Shown here: in pieces, positions 1 through 5,656 of the stretch | Layout: every line of letters begins with the position of its first letter | How positions within the stretch are numbered: the stretch's first letter is position 1 | Source: Clostridia bacterium | GTDB lineage: Bacteria; Bacillota_A; Clostridia; UMGS1810 | Length of the DNA stretch: 5,656 nt | Direction of reading: 5' to 3' | NCBI GenBank assembly: GCA_017437345.1 | Contig: JAFSBJ010000042.1 | Location: 1-5,656 of the forward strand | Notes under the pieces: model-generated | Seen by the model: only the letters and a program-made list of their open reading frames with translations | The model's database searches: none | Told to the model about the DNA's origin: nothing | Program-made: the position numbers and the translations under genes

Positions 1-113
1 CATTCGTCGCAAATAAACACATCTGCCGCCGGACTGGAAATAAGACGCATAACCATATCCTGGCTTTTTCCGCAGAATGAGCATACAAGATTATCGTTAT
101 TTTTGCTTGGCAT
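1..113 (-). CDS. clpX: ATP-dependent Clp protease ATP-binding subunit ClpX, N-terminal fragment
   Basis: Only the first 37 codons and two bases of codon 38 are present; the gene runs off the left edge. The fragment is the N-terminal zinc-binding domain of ClpX. It shows C11-x2-C14 in the context CSFCGKSQ, then VMRLISSP and C35-D-E, and codon 38 begins TG, which fits the expected fourth cysteine. In known ClpX this treble-clef zinc domain dimerises and binds substrates and adaptors; the AAA+ unfoldase module that docks on ClpP would lie outside the window. The ATG at 113 is preceded by GAGGTG (122-127) with an 8-base spacer, which fixes the start. It lies 68 bases downstream of the clpP stop on the same strand, so ClpX and its peptidase partner are probably co-transcribed, with a hairpin between them. 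Identity is secure; completeness cannot be judged. Confidence 0.95.
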   Translation of the reverse strand, partial: MPSKNNDNLVCSFCGKSQDMVMRLISSPAADVFICDE

Positions 114-121
114 ATATTGTA

Positions 122-127
122 CACCTC
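122..127 (-). promoter_or_regulatory. clpX ribosome binding site
   Basis: GAGGTG on the minus strand, 8 bases before the clpX ATG. It lies well clear of the clpP-clpX hairpin (146-177), so the hairpin would not directly cover it. Confidence 0.8.
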
Positions 128-145
128 AATTACTAACATATTTAA

Positions 146-177
146 TATAGGGATGTAAAAAATTTTACACCCCTATA
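146..177 (-). other. 15-bp hairpin in the clpP-clpX spacer
   Basis: The arms are 146-160 and 163-177. Read as minus-strand RNA, UAUAGGGGUGUAAAA pairs with UUUUACAUCCCUAUA over all 15 positions with a single G·U pair. Read as plus-strand RNA the same position is an A·C mismatch, so the structure fits a minus-strand transcript better. The central loop is only two bases, so the innermost A-U pairs must open. The stem begins 5 bases after the clpP stop and ends 32 bases before the clpX start. No run of U follows it (the next bases are UUAAAUAUG), so it is not a canonical intrinsic terminator. An RNA-processing or stabilising element, a weak attenuator, or a DNA operator are all possible. The inverted repeat is seen directly; its role is inference. 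Confidence 0.7.
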
Positions 178-181
178 AAAA

Positions 182-766
182 TTATTTTCTCTTTTCAATA
201 ACTTCATCTACCAGGCCATATTCTTTAGCCTGATAGGCTGTCATAAAGTTATCTCTTTCTGTATCCTTTGTTATCTGTTCCAGGCTCTGACCTGTTCTTT
301 CACTAAGGATAGTATTTAATGTTTCCTTCATTTTTATTATTCTGTCAGCATGAATTTTAATATCGGTTGCCTGCCCCTGCATACCACCAAGGGGCTGATG
401 GATCATTATTTCGCTATTGGGCAGCGCAAATCTTTTTCCTTTTGCACCGGCAGCAAGAAGGAATGCTCCCATTGAAGCTGCCATACCGATACAGATTGTG
501 GATACATCGCATTTAATATACTGCATGGTATCATAGATAGCCATGCCTGCTGTTATTGAACCACCGGGACTATTGATATAAAGGCTGATGTCTTTATCGG
601 GATCTTCTGCTTCAAGGAATAAAAGCTGTGCAACAATAAGGGATGCACTTACATCGTTTACTTCTTCTCCTAAAAATATTATTCTGTCTTTTAAAAGACG
701 GGAATAGATATCGTAAGATCTTTCTCCTCTGTTTGTCTGTTCAATGACCATAGGTACAAGACTCAT
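182..766 (-). CDS. clpP: ATP-dependent Clp protease proteolytic subunit ClpP
   Basis: Serine peptidase that forms the double-heptamer barrel of the cytoplasmic ClpXP (and ClpCP) protease and cuts unfolded chains delivered by the AAA+ partner. The 194-residue length is the family norm. The catalytic triad is intact: Ser98 in GMAASMGA, His123 in [10 protein letters not shown], and Asp172 in TERDNFM. The substrate-binding strand [10 protein letters not shown] (61-70) and the N-terminal [19 protein letters not shown] segment are typical. A short propeptide may be removed before Val4 or Ile8 region residues, as in other ClpPs, but this is inferred. The ATG at 766 has AAGGAGG (776-782) nine bases upstream, which fixes the start. 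It lies 56 bases after tig and 68 before clpX on the same strand, matching the widespread tig-clpP-clpX order. No defect is visible. Confidence 0.98.
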   Translation of the reverse strand: MSLVPMVIEQTNRGERSYDIYSRLLKDRIIFLGEEVNDVSASLIVAQLLFLEAEDPDKDISLYINSPGGSITAGMAIYDTMQYIKCDVSTICIGMAASMGAFLLAAGAKGKRFALPNSEIMIHQPLGGMQGQATDIKIHADRIIKMKETLNTILSERTGQSLEQITKDTERDNFMTAYQAKEYGLVDEVIEKRK

Positions 767-775
767 TTTAAATTG

Positions 776-782
776 CCTCCTT
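776..782 (-). promoter_or_regulatory. clpP ribosome binding site
   Basis: AAGGAGG on the minus strand, nine bases before the clpP ATG: a near-perfect Shine-Dalgarno. It sits within the AT-rich 56-base tig-clpP gap, where I see no convincing terminator or separate promoter, so clpP is probably read from the upstream operon promoter. Confidence 0.85.
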
Positions 783-822
783 AAATTAAGTGAAATTTTA
801 AATTTGTCCCCCAGAAAAATTA

Positions 823-2292
823 TTATTCTTCTTTTTCTGCTTTAGCTGTTGTTTTTTTGGTTGCTGTTTTTTTAGCAGGAGCTTTCTTTTCTGCTGTTTC
901 TTTTTTAGCTGTTGTTGTCTTTTTTGCAGTTGTTGTTTTTTTGGCAGGAGCTTTCTTTTCGCCATCTTCTGCTTTTTTAGCAGGAGCTTTTTTTGCAGCA
1001 GGTTTGCCTGCTTTAGCATTTTCTGCAATTAATTCAACAGCTTTTCTTACTTTGAGCTCTTCTTTGATAGTTTCCTGCTCATTTTCACCGATAAGTGTTT
1101 TTACTTTATCGAGTTCCATGCCATACATCTGGGCCATTTTCTTTAATTCGTCCTCTAAATCTTCATCGGAAACAGAAATAGCTTCAACTTCAGCAATTTT
1201 TTCAAGAACAAGGCTTGCTTTAACCTGAGCTGTTGCCTGATCTTTGAACTGTTCTTTGAATGTGTCAACAGTTGTGCCTGTGATCTGCATATACTGTTCA
1301 AGATTCATGCCCTGTGATGAAAGACGGTAACCAAAATCTTTTATCATATCTTCGATTTTGTTGTCAATCATACACTGAGGAATATCTACCTCGGCATTTT
1401 CTGTTACAACATCTACAACATTATTTTCAAACTCTGCTTTTGTTCTTGCTTCATTTGATTTATCAAGTTTTTCTTTGATACTGTTTTTATATTCTTCGAA
1501 TGTGTCAAATTCGCTGACATCTTTTGCAAAATCATCGTCAAACTGGGGAAGCTCTTTTACTTTGATTTCTTTAACAGTTACTTTGAATGTTGCATCCTTG
1601 CCTTTTAATTCTTCTGCATGATATTCTTCAGGGAACTTAACATTTACTTCGGTTTCTTCATTTAATTTTGCACCAACGAGCTGATCTTCAAAACCGGGGA
1701 TAAACTGACCGCTGCCGATTTCTAAGGTGTGACCAAGACCTTTTCCGCCTTCAAAAGCAACACCATCAACAAAGCCTTCAAAATCGATAACTGTGATGTC
1801 ACCCATTTCTACTGCTCTGTCTTCAATTGTGATCATTCTTGCATTTTTTTCTGCATCAGCTTTGATCTGAGCTTCAACATCTTCGTCTTTTGTTTCATAA
1901 ACTGTTTTTTCAGCTTTTACGCCTTTGTATTCACCAAGAGTTACTTCTGGTTTAACTGTTACAACAGCTGTGAGAACAAGGTCTTTTCCTCCGCCGATTT
2001 CTTCGATGTCTATTTCAGGTCTGTCAACGGGAGTGATGCCTGCTTCTTTAACAGCATATTCATATGCATCGGGGCAAACAAAGTTAACAGCATCTTCATA
2101 GAATACTGCTTCACCATAGTATTTTTCGATGAGCTTTCTGGGCGCTTTTCCTTTTCTGAAGCCGGGAAGAGCAATCTGTTTAACATTTTTCTTGTAGGCT
2201 TTTTCAAGAGCTTTTTCAAAAGCTTCTTTGTCAACCTCAATGGTAAGTTTGACAGTGTTTTTTTCTGTCTGTTCGTTTTTTATAAGTTTCAT
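823..2292 (-). CDS. tig: Trigger factor, ribosome-associated chaperone/prolyl isomerase, with a lysine-rich C-terminal tail
   Basis: Trigger factor docks at the ribosomal exit tunnel and shields nascent proteins. The order of domains is clear. An N-terminal ribosome-binding domain (about 1-115) carries the signature GFRKGKAPR at 44-52. An FKBP-type peptidyl-prolyl isomerase domain (about 160-245) includes [29 protein letters not shown] and [20 protein letters not shown] helical chaperone domain (about 250-425) contains DIPQCMID. Residues 427-489 are an added low-complexity tail with 22 lysines among 63 residues and three copies of KKAPAKK. Typical trigger factors are about 425-450 residues, so the 489-residue length is explained by this tail. 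The ATG at 2292 follows AGGAGG (2302-2307) with a nine-base spacer. It is 57 bases downstream of the phosphoesterase gene and 56 upstream of clpP. Identity is certain; the tail's role is unknown. Confidence 0.97.
   Translation of the reverse strand: MKLIKNEQTEKNTVKLTIEVDKEAFEKALEKAYKKNVKQIALPGFRKGKAPRKLIEKYYGEAVFYEDAVNFVCPDAYEYAVKEAGITPVDRPEIDIEEIGGGKDLVLTAVVTVKPEVTLGEYKGVKAEKTVYETKDEDVEAQIKADAEKNARMITIEDRAVEMGDITVIDFEGFVDGVAFEGGKGLGHTLEIGSGQFIPGFEDQLVGAKLNEETEVNVKFPEEYHAEELKGKDATFKVTVKEIKVKELPQFDDDFAKDVSEFDTFEEYKNSIKEKLDKSNEARTKAEFENNVVDVVTENAEVDIPQCMIDNKIEDMIKDFGYRLSSQGMNLEQYMQITGTTVDTFKEQFKDQATAQVKASLVLEKIAEVEAISVSDEDLEDELKKMAQMYGMELDKVKTLIGENEQETIKEELKVRKAVELIAENAKAGKPAAKKAPAKKAEDGEKKAPAKKTTTAKKTTTAKKETAEKKAPAKKTATKKTTAKAEKEE
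826..1014 (-). repeat. Low-complexity coding repeats encoding the trigger factor Lys/Ala/Thr tail
   Basis: This is the in-frame 3' end of tig, residues 427-489. Three copies of KKAPAKK are encoded at 973-993, 937-957 and 868-888, and a KKTTTA unit occurs twice in tandem at residues 451-462. The DNA copies are closely similar; on the plus strand all contain GCAGGAGCTTT. Such near-identical units can expand or contract by replication slippage, so tail length may vary between strains. The frame stays open through all repeats to a TAA at 823-825, so this is coding sequence and not a frameshifted end. Confidence 0.85.
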
Positions 2293-2301
2293 CTGTAGGG
2301 G

Positions 2302-2307
2302 CCTCCT
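2302..2307 (-). promoter_or_regulatory. tig ribosome binding site
   Basis: AGGAGG on the minus strand, nine bases before the tig ATG. It lies in an AT-rich 57-base gap after the phosphoesterase gene. No convincing promoter or terminator is visible in that gap, which supports read-through from upstream. Confidence 0.85.
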
Positions 2308-2349
2308 ATAAATAAAAATTTATTTATTAATTAAAATTTCTTTCAGAAA

Positions 2350-3072
2350 TTATTTAATTTGAATTGGGATAAACTCAAGAGCATCGGCAGAGGTGAGATA
2401 AAAATCAATTCCATCAATACTGCCTGTAAACCCTGTTTTGATTCCACCGGAATGAAGATGACCGTAGATGCATTTTTCTACTAAGTGTTTTTTTAATATT
2501 TCCATAACTCTTTCATCACATTTACCTTGGGAATTCACAGGAGGAAAATGCAAAACTGCAATTCTTTTAAAAATCCTGTCGGGAAACTCCAATTCCTTTT
2601 TCGAAAGACTTTCAAGAGAAAGAGAGAGTCTTATAAGCTCACGGTCATATATTTTTTTGTCTTCCTCTGTGAAATTATCGGTATCGGGAGTAAGCCAGAA
2701 TCTTGTTCCTGCAATGGAAAAGTTTTCATATGTAAATGAACTGTTGTGAAGAAAGCTTATTGACTCAAAGCCATTTTCCAAAACAAATTTTTCTAGCTTT
2801 GTTATGCTTTCCCACCAATAGTCGTGATTTCCTTTTATAATGAGCTTTTTTCCGGGAAGAGAATTTATAAATTCAAAATCCCTTGATACTCCACTAAGAT
2901 ATGTTGCCCAGGAAACATCGCCGCCTATTATAACAAGATCATTATCTTTTACTGTTTTATTCCAGTTATCGCGGATTCTTTCTGTGTGGTTCTGCCAGGG
3001 GGAACCAAAAACATCCATAGGCTTATCTGATGAAAGTGAAAGATGAAGATCACTTAGTGCAAATAAAGCCAC
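2350..3072 (-). CDS. Calcineurin-like metallophosphoesterase (COG1768-like)
   Basis: A 240-residue cytoplasmic metal-dependent phosphohydrolase with no signal peptide or membrane segment. All five motifs of the calcineurin-like fold are present in order: D8-x-H10 in SDLHL, G51-D52 in IIGGDVSWA, G81-N82-H83-D84 in KGNHDYWWES, H175 in LHFPP, and G204-H205-L206-H207 in YGHLHSGG. These residues normally hold a two-metal centre. The pattern, including the WxxYL and DYWW elements, resembles the uncharacterised phosphohydrolase group COG1768; that assignment is from memory. The natural substrate is not evident. The start is GTG at 3072, supported by AGGAGGAG at 3078-3085 and by the family's usual start just before the first metal motif. 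It is the first gene after the minus-strand promoter and precedes tig by 57 bases, so it probably leads the tig-clpP-clpX operon. Fold certain, function open. Confidence 0.9.
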   Translation of the reverse strand: MALFALSDLHLSLSSDKPMDVFGSPWQNHTERIRDNWNKTVKDNDLVIIGGDVSWATYLSGVSRDFEFINSLPGKKLIIKGNHDYWWESITKLEKFVLENGFESISFLHNSSFTYENFSIAGTRFWLTPDTDNFTEEDKKIYDRELIRLSLSLESLSKKELEFPDRIFKRIAVLHFPPVNSQGKCDERVMEILKKHLVEKCIYGHLHSGGIKTGFTGSIDGIDFYLTSADALEFIPIQIK

Positions 3073-3077
3073 TTTTG

Positions 3078-3085
3078 CTCCTCCT
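3078..3085 (-). promoter_or_regulatory. Ribosome binding site deciding the GTG start of the phosphoesterase
   Basis: AGGAGGAG on the minus strand; the AGGAGG core (3080-3085) is seven bases from the GTG at 3072. No in-frame ATG is better placed, so this strong site supports the non-ATG start. Confidence 0.85.
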
Positions 3086-3134
3086 AACTAATAATTTTAC
3101 ACAAAAATCCACCATAAACTTTACAGTAGAATAC

Positions 3135-3163
3135 ATTATATAACATAATTTGGATAAAATCAA
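3135..3163 (-). promoter_or_regulatory. Sigma-A-type promoter of the phosphoesterase-tig-clpP-clpX operon
   Basis: On the minus strand the -35 box TTGATT (3158-3163) and the perfect -10 box TATAAT (3135-3140) are separated by 17 bases, the ideal spacing. Transcription should begin near 3128, giving a leader of about 55 bases before the GTG start. No CtsR tandem heptad or CIRCE-type inverted repeat is visible nearby, so there is no sequence sign of classical heat-shock repression. Confidence 0.75.
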
Positions 3164-3164
3164 G

Positions 3165-3193
3165 TTGTTATTTGTACAAAAAAATGCTAATAT
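3165..3193 (+). promoter_or_regulatory. Candidate comEC promoter with extended -10
   Basis: TTGTTA (3165-3170) and TAATAT (3188-3193) are 17 bases apart, and a TG at 3185-3186 gives an extended -10. Each box matches the sigma-A consensus at four of six positions, so this is weaker than the opposing promoter. The start site would be near 3200, leaving a leader of about 27 bases. A perfect 10-base palindrome, TTTGTACAAA (3171-3180), lies in the spacer and could be an operator. AT-rich DNA makes chance matches common. Confidence 0.5.
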
Positions 3194-3212
3194 AAGACGA
3201 TAAAATTATTTC

Positions 3213-3217
3213 AAAGG
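3213..3217 (+). promoter_or_regulatory. comEC ribosome binding site (weak)
   Basis: AAAGG nine bases before the ATG at 3227. It is clearly weaker than the AGGAGG sites of the opposing operon, consistent with low expression of a membrane channel protein. Confidence 0.55.
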
Positions 3218-3226
3218 TATAATAAA

Positions 3227-5452
3227 ATGAAAATTTTACACTATATTTCAAAATATTACACAAGAATTCTGCTTTTTATTCTTATTTTGATGGCAGCCTT
3301 TGCTTCTATACACAGCTACAGCAAAAGATACGACAAAAATCTTGAAAAGCTACATAACACAGAAGAAATTAAAAGTATTGTATGCAGGGTTGAGACATCA
3401 ATTCAAAAAGGTGAAAATATAACTTTTACAGGAAAGGTTATAAAATCAAAGGACAAAGAAACTAAAGGACACAGTTATAAGTTTATTGTAAAAAACGGTG
3501 AGCAGTTATTTTTTCCCGGAGATACAATTAAAATAAAGGAAGCAAAGCTATTTTCACCATCAGACAAAACCAATATCGGAAGTTTTGACGAAATAGAATA
3601 CCAGAAGGGCGAAAACCTCTATGGAAGCATATATTCAGAAAATGAAGCTGAAATTATAAAGACAGGGGAAACCGGAGTTATAAGATTTGCGGCAAAGCTG
3701 AAATCAAGATTTTCAGATTATCTAAACACCTACCTTGACAAGAGGACAGGCTCTATTGCTCTTGCCCTGCTTTCGGGAGATAAATCGGGCATAGCAACTA
3801 AGGACAGCACAAATCTTAAAAACAGCGGCGTTTATCATATTGTTGCCATTTCAGGGCTTCATTTAAACATTTTTATTATGTTTATGTCGGTTTTTATTTC
3901 CGCTCTTAAAATAAAACGCTCAAAAAAGGCAATTTTATCATTTGTTTTATGCATGATAACATCTGCCGCTGTGCTTATTTTCACAGGTTTTGGACTTTCT
4001 GTCATAAGAGCTTTTATTATGCTTGTTATATCTTTGGGAAGCAGCATTGTGGCAAGAAAATATGACAGCAAAAATGCGCTTTGTCTTGCAACGGGAATAA
4101 TACTTATTTTTATTCCGCGAAGCTTTTTCAGCATAGGCTTCAGACTTTCTGTGCTATCTACTCTTGCGGTTTTGATTTCGGCAGATTTTATGAAGAAGCT
4201 TGGATTTCTTAAAAGCAAGCCGGCAAAGTATATTGCAGGAACTATTATCACATCAGTTTTATGCTCTGTTTTTACCCTGCCCGTTATGATAGCATCCTTT
4301 GGCTTTCTGCCGGTGTATTCTTTTCTTGGTAATATTTTTATTCTGCCTCTTACAACCCCTGCCCTGGCGCTGTGCGCATTATTCGGACTTTTGTCTTTTC
4401 TGAGTCTGGCTTTCCCGGCATACATTATATCTTTCCCTCTTTCATTTGTTATAAATCTTATTATGTTTTTTGCATCCCTCATTTCATCTATCCCCTTTGG
4501 AATTCTAAAGCTTTATCCACTATACACTCTCTACGCGGGTTTACTAACTGGAATAACTATCTGCATAATTTATTGTATTTTTAAAAAGAAGCTGCAAAAT
4601 AAGTGCATTTGCATTTGTGTGATTTTAGCTCTTGCGGCGGGGAGCATTTTCCTGTATAATAGACAAGACAGAGATGCAAGGGTTATATTTGCAGATGTTG
4701 GTCAGGGAGAATGTGCAATAATAAAGCTTCCTCAAAACAGAGCTGTTATGATTGATTTTGGCACAAGCTACGGAGATGAATATGTGGCATCTGAAATTGA
4801 AGCAACTCTTACAAAGCTCAGCATTCCAAAGCTTTCCGCAGTTTTTATAAGTCATTTTCACACTGACCACATATCAGGCTTTACCCCCCTTCTCAAAGAG
4901 AAAAAAGCAGAAAAGATTTATGTGCCGATGTATTATGACAAAAGCGACAGCGAAAGCTGCGAAAATCTATCTGCTCTCCTTTCCGCGGCACTTTTGAAGC
5001 CTTCTGAATTACATATGCTATCCGCCGGTGACAAAGTAAGCCTGGGCGGAGCATTATTTGAAATACTATCACCGGGAAGTAATTTTAAAGGAAAAGCAAA
5101 TGATATGTCGATGGTTATGAGGTTTACATACGGTGATGTTTCTTTTCTTTTTACCGGAGATATTGAGGATGATGGAATAAAGAATATTGCTCATGAAAAT
5201 ATTAAATGTGATGTTATAAAGGTTCCCCATCATGGTGGAGAAAGCAAAGAAATCTCAACACTTGCCAAAAATGCAGATGCGGATTATGCTGTTATCAGCT
5301 GCGGCAAAAACAATGTCTACGGGCATCCCAAAAAGAAAACGACAGATGCCTTTAAAGACAGCGGCGCAAAAATTTACCGGACAGACAGAGACGGGGCAAT
5401 AAGCTTTTACATAAATGAAAAAGAAATTAAAAAAACAGAAAAAATGAGGTGA
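3227..5452 (+). CDS. comEC: ComEC/Rec2 family DNA internalization protein
   Basis: Polytopic membrane protein that carries single-stranded DNA across the cytoplasmic membrane during natural transformation. At 741 residues it is close to the Bacillus protein (about 776) and has the full three-part layout. A membrane segment at 12-28 is followed by an OB-fold-like soluble domain (about 50-150). The multi-helix competence domain (about 170-455) has GDKSG, YHIVAISGLHLNIF (203-216) and GFGLSVIRAF (254-263). The C-terminal metallo-beta-lactamase-like domain (about 485-732) has FADVGQGEC, HxHxDH (H543, H545, D547, H548), FTGDIE (D645), VPHHGG (H668, H669) and GHP (H700). All metal-type motifs are intact, so the proposed nuclease activity may be retained. 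The ATG at 3227 follows AAAGG. No comEA lies directly upstream; the neighbour there is divergent. holA follows after four bases, so they are co-transcribed. The family also includes proteins in organisms not known to be competent. Confidence 0.95.
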   Translation: MKILHYISKYYTRILLFILILMAAFASIHSYSKRYDKNLEKLHNTEEIKSIVCRVETSIQKGENITFTGKVIKSKDKETKGHSYKFIVKNGEQLFFPGDTIKIKEAKLFSPSDKTNIGSFDEIEYQKGENLYGSIYSENEAEIIKTGETGVIRFAAKLKSRFSDYLNTYLDKRTGSIALALLSGDKSGIATKDSTNLKNSGVYHIVAISGLHLNIFIMFMSVFISALKIKRSKKAILSFVLCMITSAAVLIFTGFGLSVIRAFIMLVISLGSSIVARKYDSKNALCLATGIILIFIPRSFFSIGFRLSVLSTLAVLISADFMKKLGFLKSKPAKYIAGTIITSVLCSVFTLPVMIASFGFLPVYSFLGNIFILPLTTPALALCALFGLLSFLSLAFPAYIISFPLSFVINLIMFFASLISSIPFGILKLYPLYTLYAGLLTGITICIIYCIFKKKLQNKCICICVILALAAGSIFLYNRQDRDARVIFADVGQGECAIIKLPQNRAVMIDFGTSYGDEYVASEIEATLTKLSIPKLSAVFISHFHTDHISGFTPLLKEKKAEKIYVPMYYDKSDSESCENLSALLSAALLKPSELHMLSAGDKVSLGGALFEILSPGSNFKGKANDMSMVMRFTYGDVSFLFTGDIEDDGIKNIAHENIKCDVIKVPHHGGESKEISTLAKNADADYAVISCGKNNVYGHPKKKTTDAFKDSGAKIYRTDRDGAISFYINEKEIKKTEKMR
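5446..5452 (+). promoter_or_regulatory. holA ribosome binding site overlapping the comEC stop codon
   Basis: GAGGTGA contains the comEC TGA (5450-5452); the GAGG core is seven bases from the holA ATG at 5457. Ribosomes ending comEC therefore sit on the holA initiation site, which suggests translational coupling. Confidence 0.8.
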
Positions 5453-5456
5453 TATT

Positions 5457-5656
5457 ATGGCAGGAAGCATAAAAAAAGACATCCTTGAAGGATGTAAAAG
5501 CAAGGTTTATCTTGTTTGGGGAGAGGAAGACTTTTTAAAAGACTATTATGCAAAAGCTATGGTGTCATCAACACTTAATAAAGACTTTGCAGATTTCAAC
5601 TACAAAGAATATACCTCAGGAAATGTTGATACAGATGCTGTAGAGAGCTTTTTTGC
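5457..5656 (+). CDS. holA: DNA polymerase III subunit delta (HolA), N-terminal fragment
   Basis: The first 66 codons plus two bases are present; the gene continues past the right edge. The delta subunit is the clamp-loader component that opens the sliding beta clamp. The fragment has the family's opening pattern: a short helix, then KVYLVWGEEDFLKDYYAKAM (16-35), matching the YLLYGEEDYLK type of motif at the N-terminus of bacterial HolA. The sequence then becomes weakly conserved, as is usual in this family. The start is set by GAGGTGA overlapping the comEC stop. Position directly after comEC, as in Bacillus and many Clostridia, supports the call independently. The remaining AAA+-like and collar domains cannot be checked here. 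Confidence 0.88.
   Translation, partial: MAGSIKKDILEGCKSKVYLVWGEEDFLKDYYAKAMVSSTLNKDFADFNYKEYTSGNVDTDAVESFF

Noticed and set aside
798..1028. 76-codon minus-strand open frame rich in Lys, Gln and Leu
   Set aside because: It overlaps the repetitive lysine-rich end of tig in another frame; the composition follows from A-rich repeats, and tig has clear homology.
857..1228. Plus-strand 123-codon open frame with hydrophobic AF/AG repeats
   Set aside because: It is the antisense of the tig repeats; the apparent membrane-like repeats are the mirror of the KKAPAKK codons and no convincing ribosome site precedes it.
1729..2298. Plus-strand 189-codon open frame opposite tig, rich in Phe, Ser and Cys
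   Set aside because: Antisense shadow of a certain gene, with a composition that mirrors Lys/Glu codons and no recognisable domain.
2297..2309. Four-bp stem (TAGG/CCTA) around the tig ribosome site as a translational switch
   Set aside because: Too short to be stable and expected by chance beside an AGGAGG sequence.
2335..2351. Seven-bp inverted repeat AATTTCT/AGAAATT at the phosphoesterase stop codon as a terminator
   Set aside because: All but two pairs are A-T, it overlaps the stop codon, and it lacks a GC-rich stem and a clean U-tract; too weak to call.
3094..3102. Shared AATTTTACAC-like string in the divergent spacer and in the clpP-clpX hairpin
   Set aside because: Short AT-rich match; not enough to propose a common regulator.
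3050..3115. 21-codon upstream frame in the phosphoesterase leader, starting ATG at 3115 and overlapping the GTG start
   Set aside because: It has no good Shine-Dalgarno, no stalling motif that I recognise, and is short enough to be chance.
3218..3223. Perfect TATAAT just upstream of the comEC start
   Set aside because: No -35 box at proper spacing (3195-3200 reads AGACGA), and transcription from it would begin at or inside the coding sequence, losing the ribosome site.
3859..4482. Minus-strand 207-codon open frame opposite the comEC membrane domain
   Set aside because: Antisense shadow of a conserved gene; no family motif and no independent support.

Overview
This is an ordinary core-genome region from a low-G+C Gram-positive bacterium, most likely a member of the Clostridia. 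The evidence is AT-rich spacers, strong AGGAGG-type ribosome binding sites, sigma-A-type promoters, the tig-clpP-clpX gene order, and comEC followed directly by holA, an order familiar from Firmicutes. I place it only at about class level; an Oscillospirales/Ruminococcus-like genome is my guess.

The left 3.07 kb is read on the minus strand as one compact gene series: a calcineurin-like metallophosphoesterase (3072 to 2350), trigger factor (2292 to 823), ClpP (766 to 182) and the first 37 codons of ClpX (113 to the window edge). Gaps are only 56 to 68 bases and each gene has its own good Shine-Dalgarno site, so a single operon is likely. Trigger factor folds nascent chains at the ribosome, while ClpX unfolds substrates and feeds them to ClpP, so the operon combines protein folding and protein degradation. 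The phosphoesterase is the outlier in that theme.

The right 2.43 kb is read on the plus strand: comEC, the DNA-uptake channel with a C-terminal metallo-beta-lactamase-type domain (3227 to 5452), then the start of holA, the DNA polymerase III delta subunit (5457 onward, cut by the window edge).

The 154-base divergent spacer (3073 to 3226) holds two back-to-back promoter candidates whose -35 boxes are one base apart. The minus-strand one is near consensus and the comEC one is weaker. Other non-coding structure is a 15-bp hairpin between clpP and clpX that is not a typical terminator. The most unusual coding feature is a 63-residue lysine/alanine/threonine tail on trigger factor. I see no mobile element, tRNA, rRNA, CRISPR array, phage gene or new defence-type system.
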